Shown: positions 1 through 6,657 of the stretch, piece after piece
Layout of the letters: each line of letters starts with the position of its first letter
How positions within the stretch are numbered: position 1 is the first letter of the stretch
NCBI GenBank assembly: GCA_900544295.1
Contig: UQUO01000053.1
Coordinates: 1-13,294, forward strand
DNA from: an uncultured Eubacteriales bacterium
GTDB lineage: Bacteria > Bacillota > Clostridia > Oscillospirales > Oscillospiraceae
Reading direction: 5' to 3'
DNA: 13,294 nt
The notes under the pieces: generated by a model
Seen by the model: only the letters and a program-made list of their open reading frames with translations
What the model was told of the DNA's origin: nothing
Databases searched by the model: none
Made by a program: the position numbers and the translations under genes

Positions 1-20
1 AAGCGCCTTTCTTTGGGGCT

Positions 21-60
21 CCACCCCGTTTCTTTGGGCAAGACCAAAGAAATGGGGTGG
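21..60. repeat. Long hairpin at the left edge of the window
   Basis: The arms 21-37 and 44-60 pair over 17 bp with a single G-T wobble and leave a 6-nt loop (38-43). The arms contain CCACCCCGTTTCTTTGG and its near-perfect complement. No coding region accounts for it. The TTTCTTTGG block resembles TTCTTTGG near 13131, inside the hairpin island at the other end of the window, so it may belong to a dispersed intergenic repeat. The element probably continues to the left of the window. Confidence 0.6.
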
Positions 61-120
61 AACAGGCAGACTAAGGTAAAGACAACCAACAGCAAAACGG
101 CGAGTTCCGCCAGCCCAAAC

Positions 121-159
121 CCACCCCCGGGCGGGGGTGGAACCCCGCCCCTACAGATG
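121..159. repeat. Intergenic repeat A, copy 1
   Basis: Positions 127-159 match 5204-5236 with about two substitutions and one extra G; the shared core includes GGGTGGAACCCCGC followed by CCTACA. The copy contains two small hairpins: 121-128 with 133-140, and the GCGGGG/CCCCGC pair around GTGGAA. It lies just beyond the spoIIIAH terminator. Copy 2 lies just beyond the terminator of the M23 gene, so both sit downstream of minus-strand transcription units. Confidence 0.65.
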
Positions 160-171
160 CGCGATGGGAAA

Positions 172-198
172 AATGAAAAACGCCCCCAGCAGGGGGCG
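172..198 (-). terminator. Rho-independent terminator of the spoIIIA operon
   Basis: On the minus strand a 7-bp GC stem (181-187 with 192-198, loop AGCA in plus-strand terms) is followed by TTTTTCATTT. It begins about 5 nt after the spoIIIAH stop codon (TAA, 206-204), as expected for the end of the operon. Confidence 0.85.
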
Positions 199-203
199 TT
201 CTT

Positions 204-914
204 TTACGGTGCCAACGTCTCTCCACCGCTTTCGGCCAGAGCGTCGCTCTCGGGCAGCAGAGTGTCGGTATCCTCGCCGCTGCCGCTGCCGGCGTCGGTG
301 GTCCCCTCGGAGCCACCCTGGTCGGCGCTGCTTGAACCGTCGTCCGTCTCGGGCGCCGTGCCGGCGTCAGTCGTGCCGGTGCCGGAGGGCTTTATTTCAA
401 TGACCCTCAGCTGGTCCGCGGTGAAGTCCGTACCAGTCGTGACAGCTTCGGTTATGCGCGCTACAGCGGCCTCGCTCAGGCCCTCGGCGGGGGCGGGGAC
501 GGCCACCGTCACGCCGTCGCCGGATATGTACACCACGCAGTCTGAAAAGTCCTTCGCTATGAGCGTGTTCTCCAGCTGCGTCTCCAGCATAGACCAGTTC
601 GCCATCGCAGCTATTGCGCTCATGGCGCTGTCTATCGTCTCCTGCGAGGCGCTCTCCGCGCTCGCGGCCGTCTGCAGCAGACCCAGCGCCTCATCGCGCG
701 AGGTCTGGCGCGTCAGCCGCGCCTGGGCGAAGTAGTCGGAGGCAGGCTCCGCTTCGCTGTTCGTATCCAGCGAGGTCATTTTCTCGTCCTCGGCCTTCAC
801 CATGGCCGGGTCTGCCGCGCCCCAGCTGTTGTTGTACGACCAGTTCAGGTACACCGCCGCGCACACGAACAGCAGCACCGCCGCAATGATGATGTTCCGT
901 TTTACCTTTTTCAC
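204..914 (-). CDS. spoIIIAH: Stage III sporulation protein AH (SpoIIIAH), ring component of the mother cell-forespore channel
   Basis: The product (236 aa) is the mother-cell membrane protein that, in known spore formers, forms a ring and binds forespore SpoIIQ across the intermembrane space. A transmembrane helix lies at about residues 7-24 after a basic start (MKKVKR). A linker and a YscJ/FliF-like domain follow at about 60-175, including the segment TLIAKDFSDCVVYISGDGV. Residues 177-236 form a low-complexity tail rich in G, S, T, D and E, beyond the point where the ring domain would end. The start is GTG at 914, preceded by a strong GGGAGG site 8 nt upstream. It lies 19 nt after spoIIIAG, is last in the operon, and a terminator follows at once. 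The assignment rests on operon position plus fold signature; sequence in this family is only loosely conserved. Confidence 0.93.
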   Translation of the reverse strand: MKKVKRNIIIAAVLLFVCAAVYLNWSYNNSWGAADPAMVKAEDEKMTSLDTNSEAEPASDYFAQARLTRQTSRDEALGLLQTAASAESASQETIDSAMSAIAAMANWSMLETQLENTLIAKDFSDCVVYISGDGVTVAVPAPAEGLSEAAVARITEAVTTGTDFTADQLRVIEIKPSGTGTTDAGTAPETDDGSSSADQGGSEGTTDAGSGSGEDTDTLLPESDALAESGGETLAP

Positions 915-933
915 GTTACTTGCCTCCCAAATT

Positions 934-1263
934 TTAGTCGCTCCGCTCCATGCCCAGCACTTTTATCCTGTCGCTGCCGAAGCCCGTGTAGGCCGACACC
1001 GCGTTCACGATGTCCAGGCGCACCCGGGCGCTTGACGCGCCCTCGCACACCACCGCCACGCCCTCGTCAGAGTACAGCACGCTCACCCGGCCCGCGCCGG
1101 ATATCTCGCCCAGCACGGTCTCCAGCCGTGCCTCGGGCTCCGTCCTGCCCGCCTGCTCCTGCACGCCTCCGCTGCCCGTCGGCCACAGCAGCAGCACAAG
1201 GCCCAGCAGCAGCAAAAACAGCAGGTATTTGTATTTGCCCACATTCTCTATCAGGCGGCTCAT
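934..1263 (-). CDS. spoIIIAG: Stage III sporulation protein AG (SpoIIIAG)
   Basis: This is a 109-aa ring-forming channel protein of the SpoIIIA complex. It has a short N-terminal cytoplasmic stretch, one transmembrane helix at about residues 13-27 (YLLFLLLLGLVLLLW), a short acidic linker and a ring-building-motif domain from about 43 to the end (LETVLGEISGAGRVSVLY, then VRLDIVNAVSAYTGFGSDRIKVLGM). I chose ATG 1263: it overlaps the spoIIIAF stop as ATGA and has GGGAGGAG just upstream. A longer reading of the frame extends into spoIIIAF and yields G/R-rich shadow sequence. At 109 residues it is shorter than the Bacillus protein (roughly twice as long), mainly through a reduced linker; this is common among clostridial members as I know them. 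Confidence 0.92.
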   Translation of the reverse strand: MSRLIENVGKYKYLLFLLLLGLVLLLWPTGSGGVQEQAGRTEPEARLETVLGEISGAGRVSVLYSDEGVAVVCEGASSARVRLDIVNAVSAYTGFGSDRIKVLGMERSD

Positions 1264-1742
1264 TTGCTCTCCTCCCAGCTCTGGCGCTCGGCCGGAATCC
1301 CGAGTTCCGCCTCTATGACCGCCGAAAGCGTCTCTCTGTCGCTCTCTGAGCAGGCGGCGCGGCTCTCCCAGGGATACCAGAAGCCCTCTTCGCTCCAGCG
1401 CGCGGTCACGGCGGCGGAGCTGACTGCGAGGCCCAGCGCGTCCGCTTTGTCCAATATATATGCGGCGCACTCGCGCTCTATGATAGTCCGGTTGAGCCTG
1501 TCCGCCTCCTGTCCGGCCTCGCCCGCAACGCTGCGCGCGGCCTCGCCGTAGCGGGCCACAGCCTCCGGCAGGGCCTGCATGTCCAGGCCCAGCGCCGGGG
1601 AGAGCAGCGCCGCCGCCATGACCACGCCGCAGGCCGCGCGCAGCACCCGCTTCGGCCGCCCCTCCGGACAGAGCGCCAGGGCTATCGCACAAAAGACCGC
1701 GGCGCCCGCCAGGGCGCGTATCCAGGCCGTTATCGCGCTCAT
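1260..1742 (-). CDS. spoIIIAF: Stage III sporulation protein AF (SpoIIIAF)
   Basis: This 160-aa membrane protein of the SpoIIIA channel has two N-terminal transmembrane helices (about residues 5-24 and 33-53). A soluble domain follows, containing the family-like stretch ERECAAYILDKADALGL at about 89-105. The Bacillus protein is around 206 aa, so this is a short version. ATG 1742 overlaps the spoIIIAE stop by 4 nt (ATGA), and its own stop overlaps the spoIIIAG start in the same way, implying translational coupling. The site GGCGGTGA lies upstream of the start. Function in detail is not established for the family beyond being required with the other SpoIIIA proteins. Confidence 0.9.
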   Translation of the reverse strand: MSAITAWIRALAGAAVFCAIALALCPEGRPKRVLRAACGVVMAAALLSPALGLDMQALPEAVARYGEAARSVAGEAGQEADRLNRTIIERECAAYILDKADALGLAVSSAAVTARWSEEGFWYPWESRAACSESDRETLSAVIEAELGIPAERQSWEESK

Positions 1743-2833
1743 CCGCTCACCGCCTTTGTAACTGAAATGATGGATATGAACAGCATGAGCGCCGAGGCCC
1801 CGACCACGCCCAGCACCATGCCGAAAACCCCGCCCAGCTCAGAAATAAGGCCGGAGACCCGCTTGTCCGCGAAGGCGGCGGCCAGGGCCGCAGCTGCCTT
1901 GTAGCAGAGATAGCGCAGGCCAAGGGCCAGGAAGGGCGCGAGACAAACGCTCACCGCCGCGATGAGGCCAAAGGCCCCGACGGCGTTTTTCAGCAGCCCA
2001 GCTCCCGCCACCACCGTCGAGGCCGCATCCGAGATCACCCCGCCCACGACCGGCAGGGCCGCCGAGATGGCGGTTTTGGCCGCGCGGGCTGTCACGGCGT
2101 CCGCCGCGCCCGTCACGGCCCCTGTTATGCCCAGCCAGGCGGTGAAGGCCGTCATAATGGCTGTTGTCGCTATGGCCGTGAGCTTGCTTATGAGCTTTGA
2201 GGCCCCGTCGATGGCCGGACTGTCGAGGGCCGCCGAGGCCGTGCGCGCCGCGAGGCAGACGTAGGCCAGGGGCAGCAGGAGATTCCGCGCGGCGGTCATG
2301 AGTATGTCCATGAAAAGGGCCGTAGCCGCGTATTTGGCCGCGGCGCTCGTCACGGCCCCGCCCGCCGCGGCGGCAGCCGTCAGGCTGGGCAGCAGCGCGC
2401 GGGAGAAGGTCTGGAGGTCCTCCAGCGCGGCGACGCCCGCGCCCACGCAGCTGCCCGCATCCGTGAAGGCCACGGCGGAGACGGCCAGACAGCCCGCAAG
2501 GCCGACGTAGCGCTCCGTCCCGCCGTCCGTGAAGGCCGAGGCGAGCGCGCAAAGCAGCGCCACCGCCACGAGCTTCAGCCCGGAGGCCGCCGCCGAGCGC
2601 CAGAGGGAGCCCAGCTTCTCCAGGGCGGCGTCCGCAAGGCGCGAAAGCATACCCTCCGGCTCCATGGCGTCCTCCACGCCCGCGTCGCCCAGGATATCCC
2701 GAGCCTCCTGCGGCACGGCCGCCTCGGCCTGTCCGATATCCAGGGCGTCGTAAAGCTCGTCCGCCGCACCCTCCGCACGTACCGGCGCGCAGAGGGCAAG
2801 GCAGATGAGAAGAAGGAGTATAGCGCGCCTCAT
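1739..2833 (-). CDS. spoIIIAE: Stage III sporulation protein AE (SpoIIIAE), polytopic channel protein
   Basis: This 364-aa multi-spanning membrane protein is the largest SpoIIIA component and a candidate translocation channel or export-gate-like subunit. A signal-peptide-like N-terminus ends near residue 20 (ALCAPVRA). A short extracytoplasmic region to about 80 is followed by several hydrophobic helices (near 86-101, 110-124, 183-203, 221-241, 286-308 and 334-358). The conserved-looking block AAKTAISAALPVVGGVISDA at 251-270 is the best family signature. Composition is very alanine-rich, matching the high local GC. ATG 2833 overlaps the spoIIIAD stop (ATGA) and has GGAGGG 6 nt upstream. The stop overlaps the spoIIIAF start. 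Confidence 0.94.
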   Translation of the reverse strand: MRRAILLLLICLALCAPVRAEGAADELYDALDIGQAEAAVPQEARDILGDAGVEDAMEPEGMLSRLADAALEKLGSLWRSAAASGLKLVAVALLCALASAFTDGGTERYVGLAGCLAVSAVAFTDAGSCVGAGVAALEDLQTFSRALLPSLTAAAAAGGAVTSAAAKYAATALFMDILMTAARNLLLPLAYVCLAARTASAALDSPAIDGASKLISKLTAIATTAIMTAFTAWLGITGAVTGAADAVTARAAKTAISAALPVVGGVISDAASTVVAGAGLLKNAVGAFGLIAAVSVCLAPFLALGLRYLCYKAAAALAAAFADKRVSGLISELGGVFGMVLGVVGASALMLFISIISVTKAVSG

Positions 2834-3216
2834 ACGATGCCCTCCACTGTGTCGAGCAGCGCGGAGATGAGCGGCAGGGCGCAGACGAGGGCCGCCGCCG
2901 CGCCGGCAAGTTCCACCGCCGAGGCCAGCTGACCGCTGCCCGCATCCTTACAGGCCTCCGAGCCCAGGCCGCAGATGAGGCCGATGCCCACGCACTTCAC
3001 TACCGGAGAAAAGAGTGCCGGGGAAAGCCCGGAGAGCTCCCGCGCCCGCTCCGCCGCGTCCAGGATGTCTTCCGCAAGCCCCAGGGCCGCGAGCAGTATC
3101 GCCGCCGCAGCGCCCAGGCCCAGGCAGAGCGCCAGCTCGGCGTTCGACTTTTTCAACAGCAGGGCCATGAGCGCCGCGCAGACGCCCAGCGCCGCCGCCT
3201 TCGCCGCAAGCTCCAT
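2830..3216 (-). CDS. spoIIIAD: Stage III sporulation protein AD (SpoIIIAD)
   Basis: This is a 128-aa integral membrane protein, close to the usual family length. It has helices at about residues 5-21, 28-47, 71-86 and 97-120. The stretch KCVGIGLICGLGSEACKDAG (74-93) is characteristic of the family. ATG 3216 starts one base after the spoIIIAC stop. No Shine-Dalgarno sequence is visible upstream (the minus strand reads CTTCCTTTTCTGAC there), so translation probably depends on coupling to spoIIIAC. The stop overlaps the spoIIIAE start by 4 nt. Its role is in the SpoIIIA channel complex in the mother-cell membrane around the forespore. Confidence 0.94.
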   Translation of the reverse strand: MELAAKAAALGVCAALMALLLKKSNAELALCLGLGAAAAILLAALGLAEDILDAAERARELSGLSPALFSPVVKCVGIGLICGLGSEACKDAGSGQLASAVELAGAAAALVCALPLISALLDTVEGIV

Positions 3217-3217
3217 G

Positions 3218-3412
3218 TCAGAAAAGGAAGAGGCTCTTTATGAGCCCGAAGAGCTCGCTTATCTTCTGCACGACCAGCACGAGGACGATGACGAGGCCGG
3301 TTATCGTCACCATGAGCGCCTGCTCCTCCCTGCCGGAGCGTGTGAGCAGTATGTTCAGCACGGCGACGAGGATGCCCACCGCCGCGACCTTGAATATGAG
3401 TTCGACCTCCAT
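3218..3412 (-). CDS. spoIIIAC: Stage III sporulation protein AC (SpoIIIAC)
   Basis: This small membrane protein (64 aa from the ATG) has two hydrophobic helices at about residues 5-22 and 33-49. The pattern MEVELIFKVAAVGILVAVLN followed by SGREEQALMV is typical of the family. Two starts are possible. ATG 3412 gives the usual family N-terminus, with GTGGTG as a weak ribosome site. GTG 3424 adds MVRQ and has AAAGGA only about 3-4 nt upstream, which is unusually close. I prefer 3412 on family grounds. The gene follows spoIIIAB within about 20 nt and is one base ahead of spoIIIAD. Confidence 0.9.
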   Translation of the reverse strand: MEVELIFKVAAVGILVAVLNILLTRSGREEQALMVTITGLVIVLVLVVQKISELFGLIKSLFLF

Positions 3413-3432
3413 TTGCCGCACCACGTTTCCTT

Positions 3433-3936
3433 TCAGTATAGGACTATCGCCAGTATCAGCCCCGCCCCGGCGGCCAGTCCCGCGCGGAGCCTGCCCATGA
3501 CCCTCGCCTCCTCCGAGGCCCGCTCCGCCTCGCGGCGCAGCTCAAGCTCGCAGGCGCTTATGGCGGAGCCCTGTTCCTCCGCGCCGTAGCGTCCCAGGCT
3601 CGCGCCCAGGTTTAGGAGCGCTGCGCGGGCAGGGGCGCCTATGTCCAGCAGGCCCAGGGCCCGACGCCAGAGTTCCGAAAACTCCGCGCCGCCAAAGCTC
3701 TCCAGCCCGGTGCATACGGCGGCGTAGAAGACGCGCGTACCCTCCGGGCCGTGACGCGCGAGGCGCTCCGCCGCCTCCGGCATGGGCGCGAGGCGCGAGA
3801 CGATCTCGCCACGCAGCAGCTCCAGGCCTGCCGCGAGCTCCGAAGTCAGCCGCGCCCGCCGCCGCATGCGCAGCGCCTCCGACGCGCCCAGCACGGCGAA
3901 GGCCGCCGCCACGAGCGCCGCGCCCAGGAGCTTCAT
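3433..3936 (-). CDS. spoIIIAB: Stage III sporulation protein AB (SpoIIIAB)
   Basis: This 167-aa membrane-anchored protein has an N-terminal helix at about residues 2-19, a long helical cytoplasmic part with conserved-looking RLTSELAAGLELLRGEIVSR, and a C-terminal hydrophobic helix at about 151-166. This layout resembles GspF/type II secretion membrane proteins, the class to which SpoIIIAB has been compared; it is thought to work with the ATPase SpoIIIAA. ATG 3936 overlaps the spoIIIAA stop (ATGA) and has GGAGGTG 8 nt upstream. The open frame continues upstream of this ATG, but that part is out-of-frame spoIIIAA and is R/G-rich, so it was excluded. Confidence 0.92.
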   Translation of the reverse strand: MKLLGAALVAAAFAVLGASEALRMRRRARLTSELAAGLELLRGEIVSRLAPMPEAAERLARHGPEGTRVFYAAVCTGLESFGGAEFSELWRRALGLLDIGAPARAALLNLGASLGRYGAEEQGSAISACELELRREAERASEEARVMGRLRAGLAAGAGLILAIVLY

Positions 3937-4823
3937 CCGCCCAGCACCTCCAATCTGTACCTCCGCTCTCCGCCGCGCCGCTCTATGACCACGGCCATGC
4001 TGAACACGCCCTCGGCCAGCAGCGGGCGGTACACCCCGCGCGAGGCCAGCTCCCTCACGCTGCCCGCGTGGGCCGTGGCGAGGAGCCTTACGCCGCAGCC
4101 AGTGGCCGCCCTCGCGGCCTCCGCGTCCGCGGGTGTGGTTATCTCGTCCATGGCCAGCACCTGGGGCGTCATGGCCCGGATGAGCATTGCCGCCGCCTCC
4201 GGCTTGGGCGCGCCGGTCATAACGTCCGTGCAGGGGCCCACGTCGAAGAGCGGCAGGCCCTCCCAGACCCCGGCGGCCTCGCCACGCTCGTCTATGAGCG
4301 AGACGCGCCGCCCGCCCTCGGAGACGAGGCGCACAAGTTCCCGCAGGAGCGTGGTCTTGCCAGCGCCCGGCGGCGAGATGATGAGCGTGTCCGGAAGTCC
4401 GGCCTCCAGCAGCCGGGCATAGACCTCGGCCGCGCAGCCACGGTGCTGGCGCGGGATGCGTATACCGAGGGAAGAGAGCCGCCGGATGGAACAGACCCCG
4501 CCTTCGCGCACGACGGTCTCTCCGCACAGGCCCACCCGGCAGCCGCCGCGCACGGTGACGAAGCCGGAGGCGACGCTTTCAAGCGCCGTATGCGCCGAGG
4601 CACGGGTGGCGTTTTCGAGCACGGTATCGAGGTCGCGGGGCCGAACGGGGCGCGCCCCGACGGGGCTCTCGCCCTCGGCCAGCAGCAGCGAGAGCCGCCG
4701 CCCCGAGCGCAGGCGCAGTTCCTCCGCGCCGGTGCGGAGCGGTTCCGGCAGCTCCATGAGCTGCGCTCGCATATCCTGCGGCAGCAGCGCCGCCGCGTTT
4801 TCAAAGCCTTCAGAGTCTCTCAT
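3933..4823 (-). CDS. spoIIIAA: Stage III sporulation protein AA (SpoIIIAA), secretion-type ATPase
   Basis: This 296-aa cytoplasmic ATPase is related to type II/IV secretion ATPases; it is the energy-supplying subunit of the SpoIIIA channel. The Walker A motif PPGAGKTT lies at 151-158 (K156), the Walker B-like QVLAMDE at 221-227 (D226, E227), and LATAHAGS at 248-255 matches the His-containing motif of the family. The N-terminal domain includes VASGFVTVRGGCRVGLCGE. An in-frame TAG lies 9 nt upstream of ATG 4823, so the start cannot be further out, and homology-like sequence begins almost at once (FENAAALLP). No Shine-Dalgarno sequence is visible before this ATG, odd for the first gene of an operon whose later genes mostly have strong ones. 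I found no convincing sigma-E promoter upstream. Confidence 0.95.
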   Translation of the reverse strand: MRDSEGFENAAALLPQDMRAQLMELPEPLRTGAEELRLRSGRRLSLLLAEGESPVGARPVRPRDLDTVLENATRASAHTALESVASGFVTVRGGCRVGLCGETVVREGGVCSIRRLSSLGIRIPRQHRGCAAEVYARLLEAGLPDTLIISPPGAGKTTLLRELVRLVSEGGRRVSLIDERGEAAGVWEGLPLFDVGPCTDVMTGAPKPEAAAMLIRAMTPQVLAMDEITTPADAEAARAATGCGVRLLATAHAGSVRELASRGVYRPLLAEGVFSMAVVIERRGGERRYRLEVLGG

Positions 4824-4959
4824 GTGGACAATCTATTCGCGCGGCGCGGGGGTTAGACCTTGGGTTTTGTGTTGTAGTGCGAGGAGTGGGGCTTGGAGGA
4901 ACACGCGGCTCATGTAGGGAAGTGCCGCCTCTCCCACACGCTCTCAGTACCCACTTGGC

Positions 4960-4989
4960 CGCTGAGGTGTCCGCAGCGCGGACGGATTT
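4960..4989 (+). repeat. Intergenic repeat B, copy 1
   Basis: This 30-nt segment reads CGCTGAGGTGTCCGC then AGCGCGGACGGATTT. It matches the reverse complement of the last 30 nt of the window (13265-13294) at 25 of 30 positions. Both contain the GTCCGC-(3 nt)-GCGGAC hairpin, and the differences fall in the loop and the flank, as expected for a structure-conserving repeat. Confidence 0.6.
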
Positions 4990-5023
4990 GATCCCTCTTC
5001 CCAGGGTAAAGGGGTGGGAAAAG

Positions 5024-5056
5024 ATTAAAAGCGCCCCCAGAAGGGGCGCTTTTAAT
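5024..5056. terminator. Bidirectional terminator-like hairpin
   Basis: A perfect 14-bp stem (5024-5037 with 5043-5056) has a 5-nt loop, a GC core and an A/T-rich outer part, so either strand ends in a T-run (GCGCTTTTAAT). It lies in the gene-free spacer, between the M23 terminator and spoIIIAA. No gene on either strand ends directly beside it, so it may insulate spoIIIA from upstream read-through. Confidence 0.7.
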
Positions 5057-5142
5057 TTGACTGCGGGTCGTTGAATTTGCGTCTTTACGATGTCCGTTTA
5101 CAGCTTCGCTTGTGTGCGTCCAGCAGAGACCCGTATGGATCG

Positions 5143-5175
5143 GCGGCGGACGAGTTTTTTTCCCTCGTCTGCCGC
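5143..5175. repeat. Hairpin with a T-rich loop
   Basis: Arms 5143-5154 and 5164-5175 pair over 12 bp with one G-T wobble, and the loop (5155-5163) is almost entirely T. The structure is not followed by a T-run on either strand, so it is not an ordinary terminator. It sits between a terminator-like hairpin and repeat A copy 2 and may be part of a compound intergenic repeat. Confidence 0.5.
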
Positions 5176-5203
5176 TGGCGTCACGTGGCCGCAGCCCGTC
5201 ACA

Positions 5204-5236
5204 CCGGGCGGGGGGTGGAACCCCGCTCCTACAAAT
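5204..5236. repeat. Intergenic repeat A, copy 2
   Basis: Near-identical to 127-159: the same CCGGGCGG, GGGTGGAACCCCGC and CCTACA blocks with about two substitutions and one added G. Like copy 1, it lies shortly beyond a minus-strand terminator (5284-5310). Confidence 0.65.
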
Positions 5237-5283
5237 GGCTGGCGGGACGGGGACAACATCCCCTGCGCACCGTTTTAGCAATA

Positions 5284-5310
5284 AAAATGCCGCCCATCGG
5301 GCGGCATTTT
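5284..5310 (-). terminator. Rho-independent terminator of the M23 peptidase gene
   Basis: A perfect 12-bp stem (5284-5295 with 5299-5310, 3-nt loop) has the minus-strand sequence GGGCGGCATTTTTATT at its end. It begins 12 nt after the stop codon of the peptidase gene. Confidence 0.88.
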
Positions 5311-5322
5311 GCTGTTGTATCC

Positions 5323-6507
5323 TCAGCCGAAGTTGAAGTACTGTTTCGGATCGGTGGTCGCGCCGTTGACGCGGACCTCGAAGTGGAGGTGGGGGCCGGT
5401 GGAGTTGCCGGTGGAGCCGACGTAGCCAATCACCTGGCCCTGGCTCACGCTCGCGCCGCCGGAGATGGCGAAGGAGCTCATGTGCGCATAGAGCGTCACG
5501 CGGCCGCCGCCGTGGTTTATCATGATGTAGTTGCCGTAGCCGTTGCCGTTGTCGGGGATGACGGTAGCGACGCCGCTGTCGGCGGCGAGTATGGGCGTAC
5601 CGCTCGGCGCGCCAATGTCCTCGCCCGCGTGGAAGCGCATCTCGTTGAAGATGGGGTGCATGCGCCAGCCGTAGGCGGAGCCGGGGGAGTAACCGGGCAG
5701 GGGCCAGATATAGGTGCCGGTGCTCGTGATGCTGTTTGCGGCTTCCTGACGCTCCAGCTCGGCTATCATGCTCTGGATGTCGCTCTCAAGCGCCTCCTCC
5801 TCGGCCAGCACCTGGAGGTAGAGGTCGTAGTTGCTGCTTATCTCCTCCTCCAGCTGGGCGATGAGCTCGCTGGCTTCGGCTATCTTGGCCTCAAGGTCGG
5901 CCTTCTCGGCCTCGTATTCCTCCTGCTTGTCCGCAAGCTGGCCCAGCGTCTCCTCATACTCGGCCTTGATGACCTCGGCATCCTCGCGGGCGGCGGTGTA
6001 CTGGTCGTAGATGCGCTTGTCGGCCTCCATTATCTCGCCTATCATGTCGAGATTCGCCATGAGCTCGGAGAGGCTCTTGGAGCCGAAGATGATGGAGAGG
6101 TATGTATAGTTGCCGTTTTCCTCCATCGCGCGCACATGCTGCTTGTAGATAGCCAGCTGTTCCGTCTCGGCGGCAGTGGCCTTTTCGAGTTCGGCGGCTT
6201 TCTCGTCCACGAGGCGGGTGTAGAGCGAGACCTGCTCCTCTATGAGCTCCAGCTCCTGACGGTAGACCTCGTTCTGCTCGTCGAGGGCGCGCTTCTGCTC
6301 AAGCACGCCGGCCTGCTCGTTTTTGAGCTCGTCAATGCCGGCCTGCATCTCCTCACGCTCGGCTTTGAGCGCGTCGCGCTGTTCTTCAAGCGCGTCTATC
6401 TCCGACTGCGAGACAGCCAGCGCCGGACCCGCCGGCACTATTGCGAGCGCAACGAGCACCAGCGCCAGAAACGCCGCCGCAGCGCGCAGCTTTTTCTTAG
6501 ATATCAT
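5323..6507 (-). CDS. Secreted coiled-coil M23 (LytM-type) peptidase or murein hydrolase activator
   Basis: The product is 394 aa. A signal peptide (MISKKKLRAAAAFLALVLVA, then probable cleavage after PALA at about residue 31) leads to a long charged coiled coil (about 35-255, with an interruption NYTYLSIIFGSKSLSEL near 133-149). A C-terminal M23 metallopeptidase domain occupies about 266-382. The zinc and catalytic residues appear intact: H293 and D297 (HAGED), H342 (AHMS), H373 and H375 (PHLHF). It probably cleaves peptidoglycan peptides outside the membrane, though EnvC-like members instead activate amidases; intact ligands favour an active enzyme. ATG 6507 was chosen because it has GGAGG 7 nt upstream and starts a perfect signal peptide; the frame stays open 18 codons further, covering the 5' leader. 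It is a single-gene unit with promoter and terminator. A SpoIIQ-like partner of SpoIIIAH is possible from location but unproven. Confidence 0.9.
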   Translation of the reverse strand: MISKKKLRAAAAFLALVLVALAIVPAGPALAVSQSEIDALEEQRDALKAEREEMQAGIDELKNEQAGVLEQKRALDEQNEVYRQELELIEEQVSLYTRLVDEKAAELEKATAAETEQLAIYKQHVRAMEENGNYTYLSIIFGSKSLSELMANLDMIGEIMEADKRIYDQYTAAREDAEVIKAEYEETLGQLADKQEEYEAEKADLEAKIAEASELIAQLEEEISSNYDLYLQVLAEEEALESDIQSMIAELERQEAANSITSTGTYIWPLPGYSPGSAYGWRMHPIFNEMRFHAGEDIGAPSGTPILAADSGVATVIPDNGNGYGNYIMINHGGGRVTLYAHMSSFAISGGASVSQGQVIGYVGSTGNSTGPHLHFEVRVNGATTDPKQYFNFG

Positions 6508-6551
6508 GGATGCGCCTCCAAATGGGGCCTCAGCCCCAGGGTTTACATAAG

Positions 6552-6580
6552 AGTATAGCACAACCCGCCGGACTTTGCAA
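6552..6580 (-). promoter_or_regulatory. Sigma-A-like promoter of the M23 peptidase gene
   Basis: On the minus strand, TTGCAA (6580-6575), a 17-nt spacer and TATACT (6557-6552), with an extended TGC before the -10. Transcription should start near 6545, giving a leader of about 38 nt that includes a small hairpin (6523-6528 with 6533-6538) just upstream of the ribosome site. A housekeeping-type promoter suggests expression is not restricted to sporulation. Confidence 0.7.
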
Positions 6581-6657
6581 GCGGGCGGCCCTGCCTTGGA
6601 AATGCCCCGGACATGCTGTATAGCGGGCGGCGAGCAAATAATAAGAAGGAGTCTCCC

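Larger units (their letters stand above)
4824..5322. other. Gene-free, repeat-rich spacer between the M23 gene and spoIIIA
   Basis: About 500 bp with no credible gene on either strand. It should hold the mother-cell (sigma-E type) promoter of spoIIIA, but I could not find a good match: the nearest is CTACAAC on the minus strand near 4873-4879, with no matching upstream element. It contains repeat B copy 1 (4960-4989), a bidirectional terminator (5024-5056), a hairpin with a T-rich loop (5143-5175), repeat A copy 2 (5204-5236) and the M23 terminator (5284-5310). Short open frames here have no ribosome site or family resemblance. Confidence 0.6.

Noticed and set aside
13..735. 240-codon plus-strand frame over the spoIIIAH region
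   Set aside because: Serine/proline/alanine-rich antisense shadow that crosses the operon terminator and repeat A.
1839..2945. Minus-strand 368-codon frame inside spoIIIAE/AD
   Set aside because: Arginine/glycine-rich wrong frame of the real genes.
5071..6558. 495-codon open frame on the plus strand opposite the M23 gene
   Set aside because: It is the antisense shadow of a clearly coding, GC-rich gene; no ribosome site and no family resemblance.
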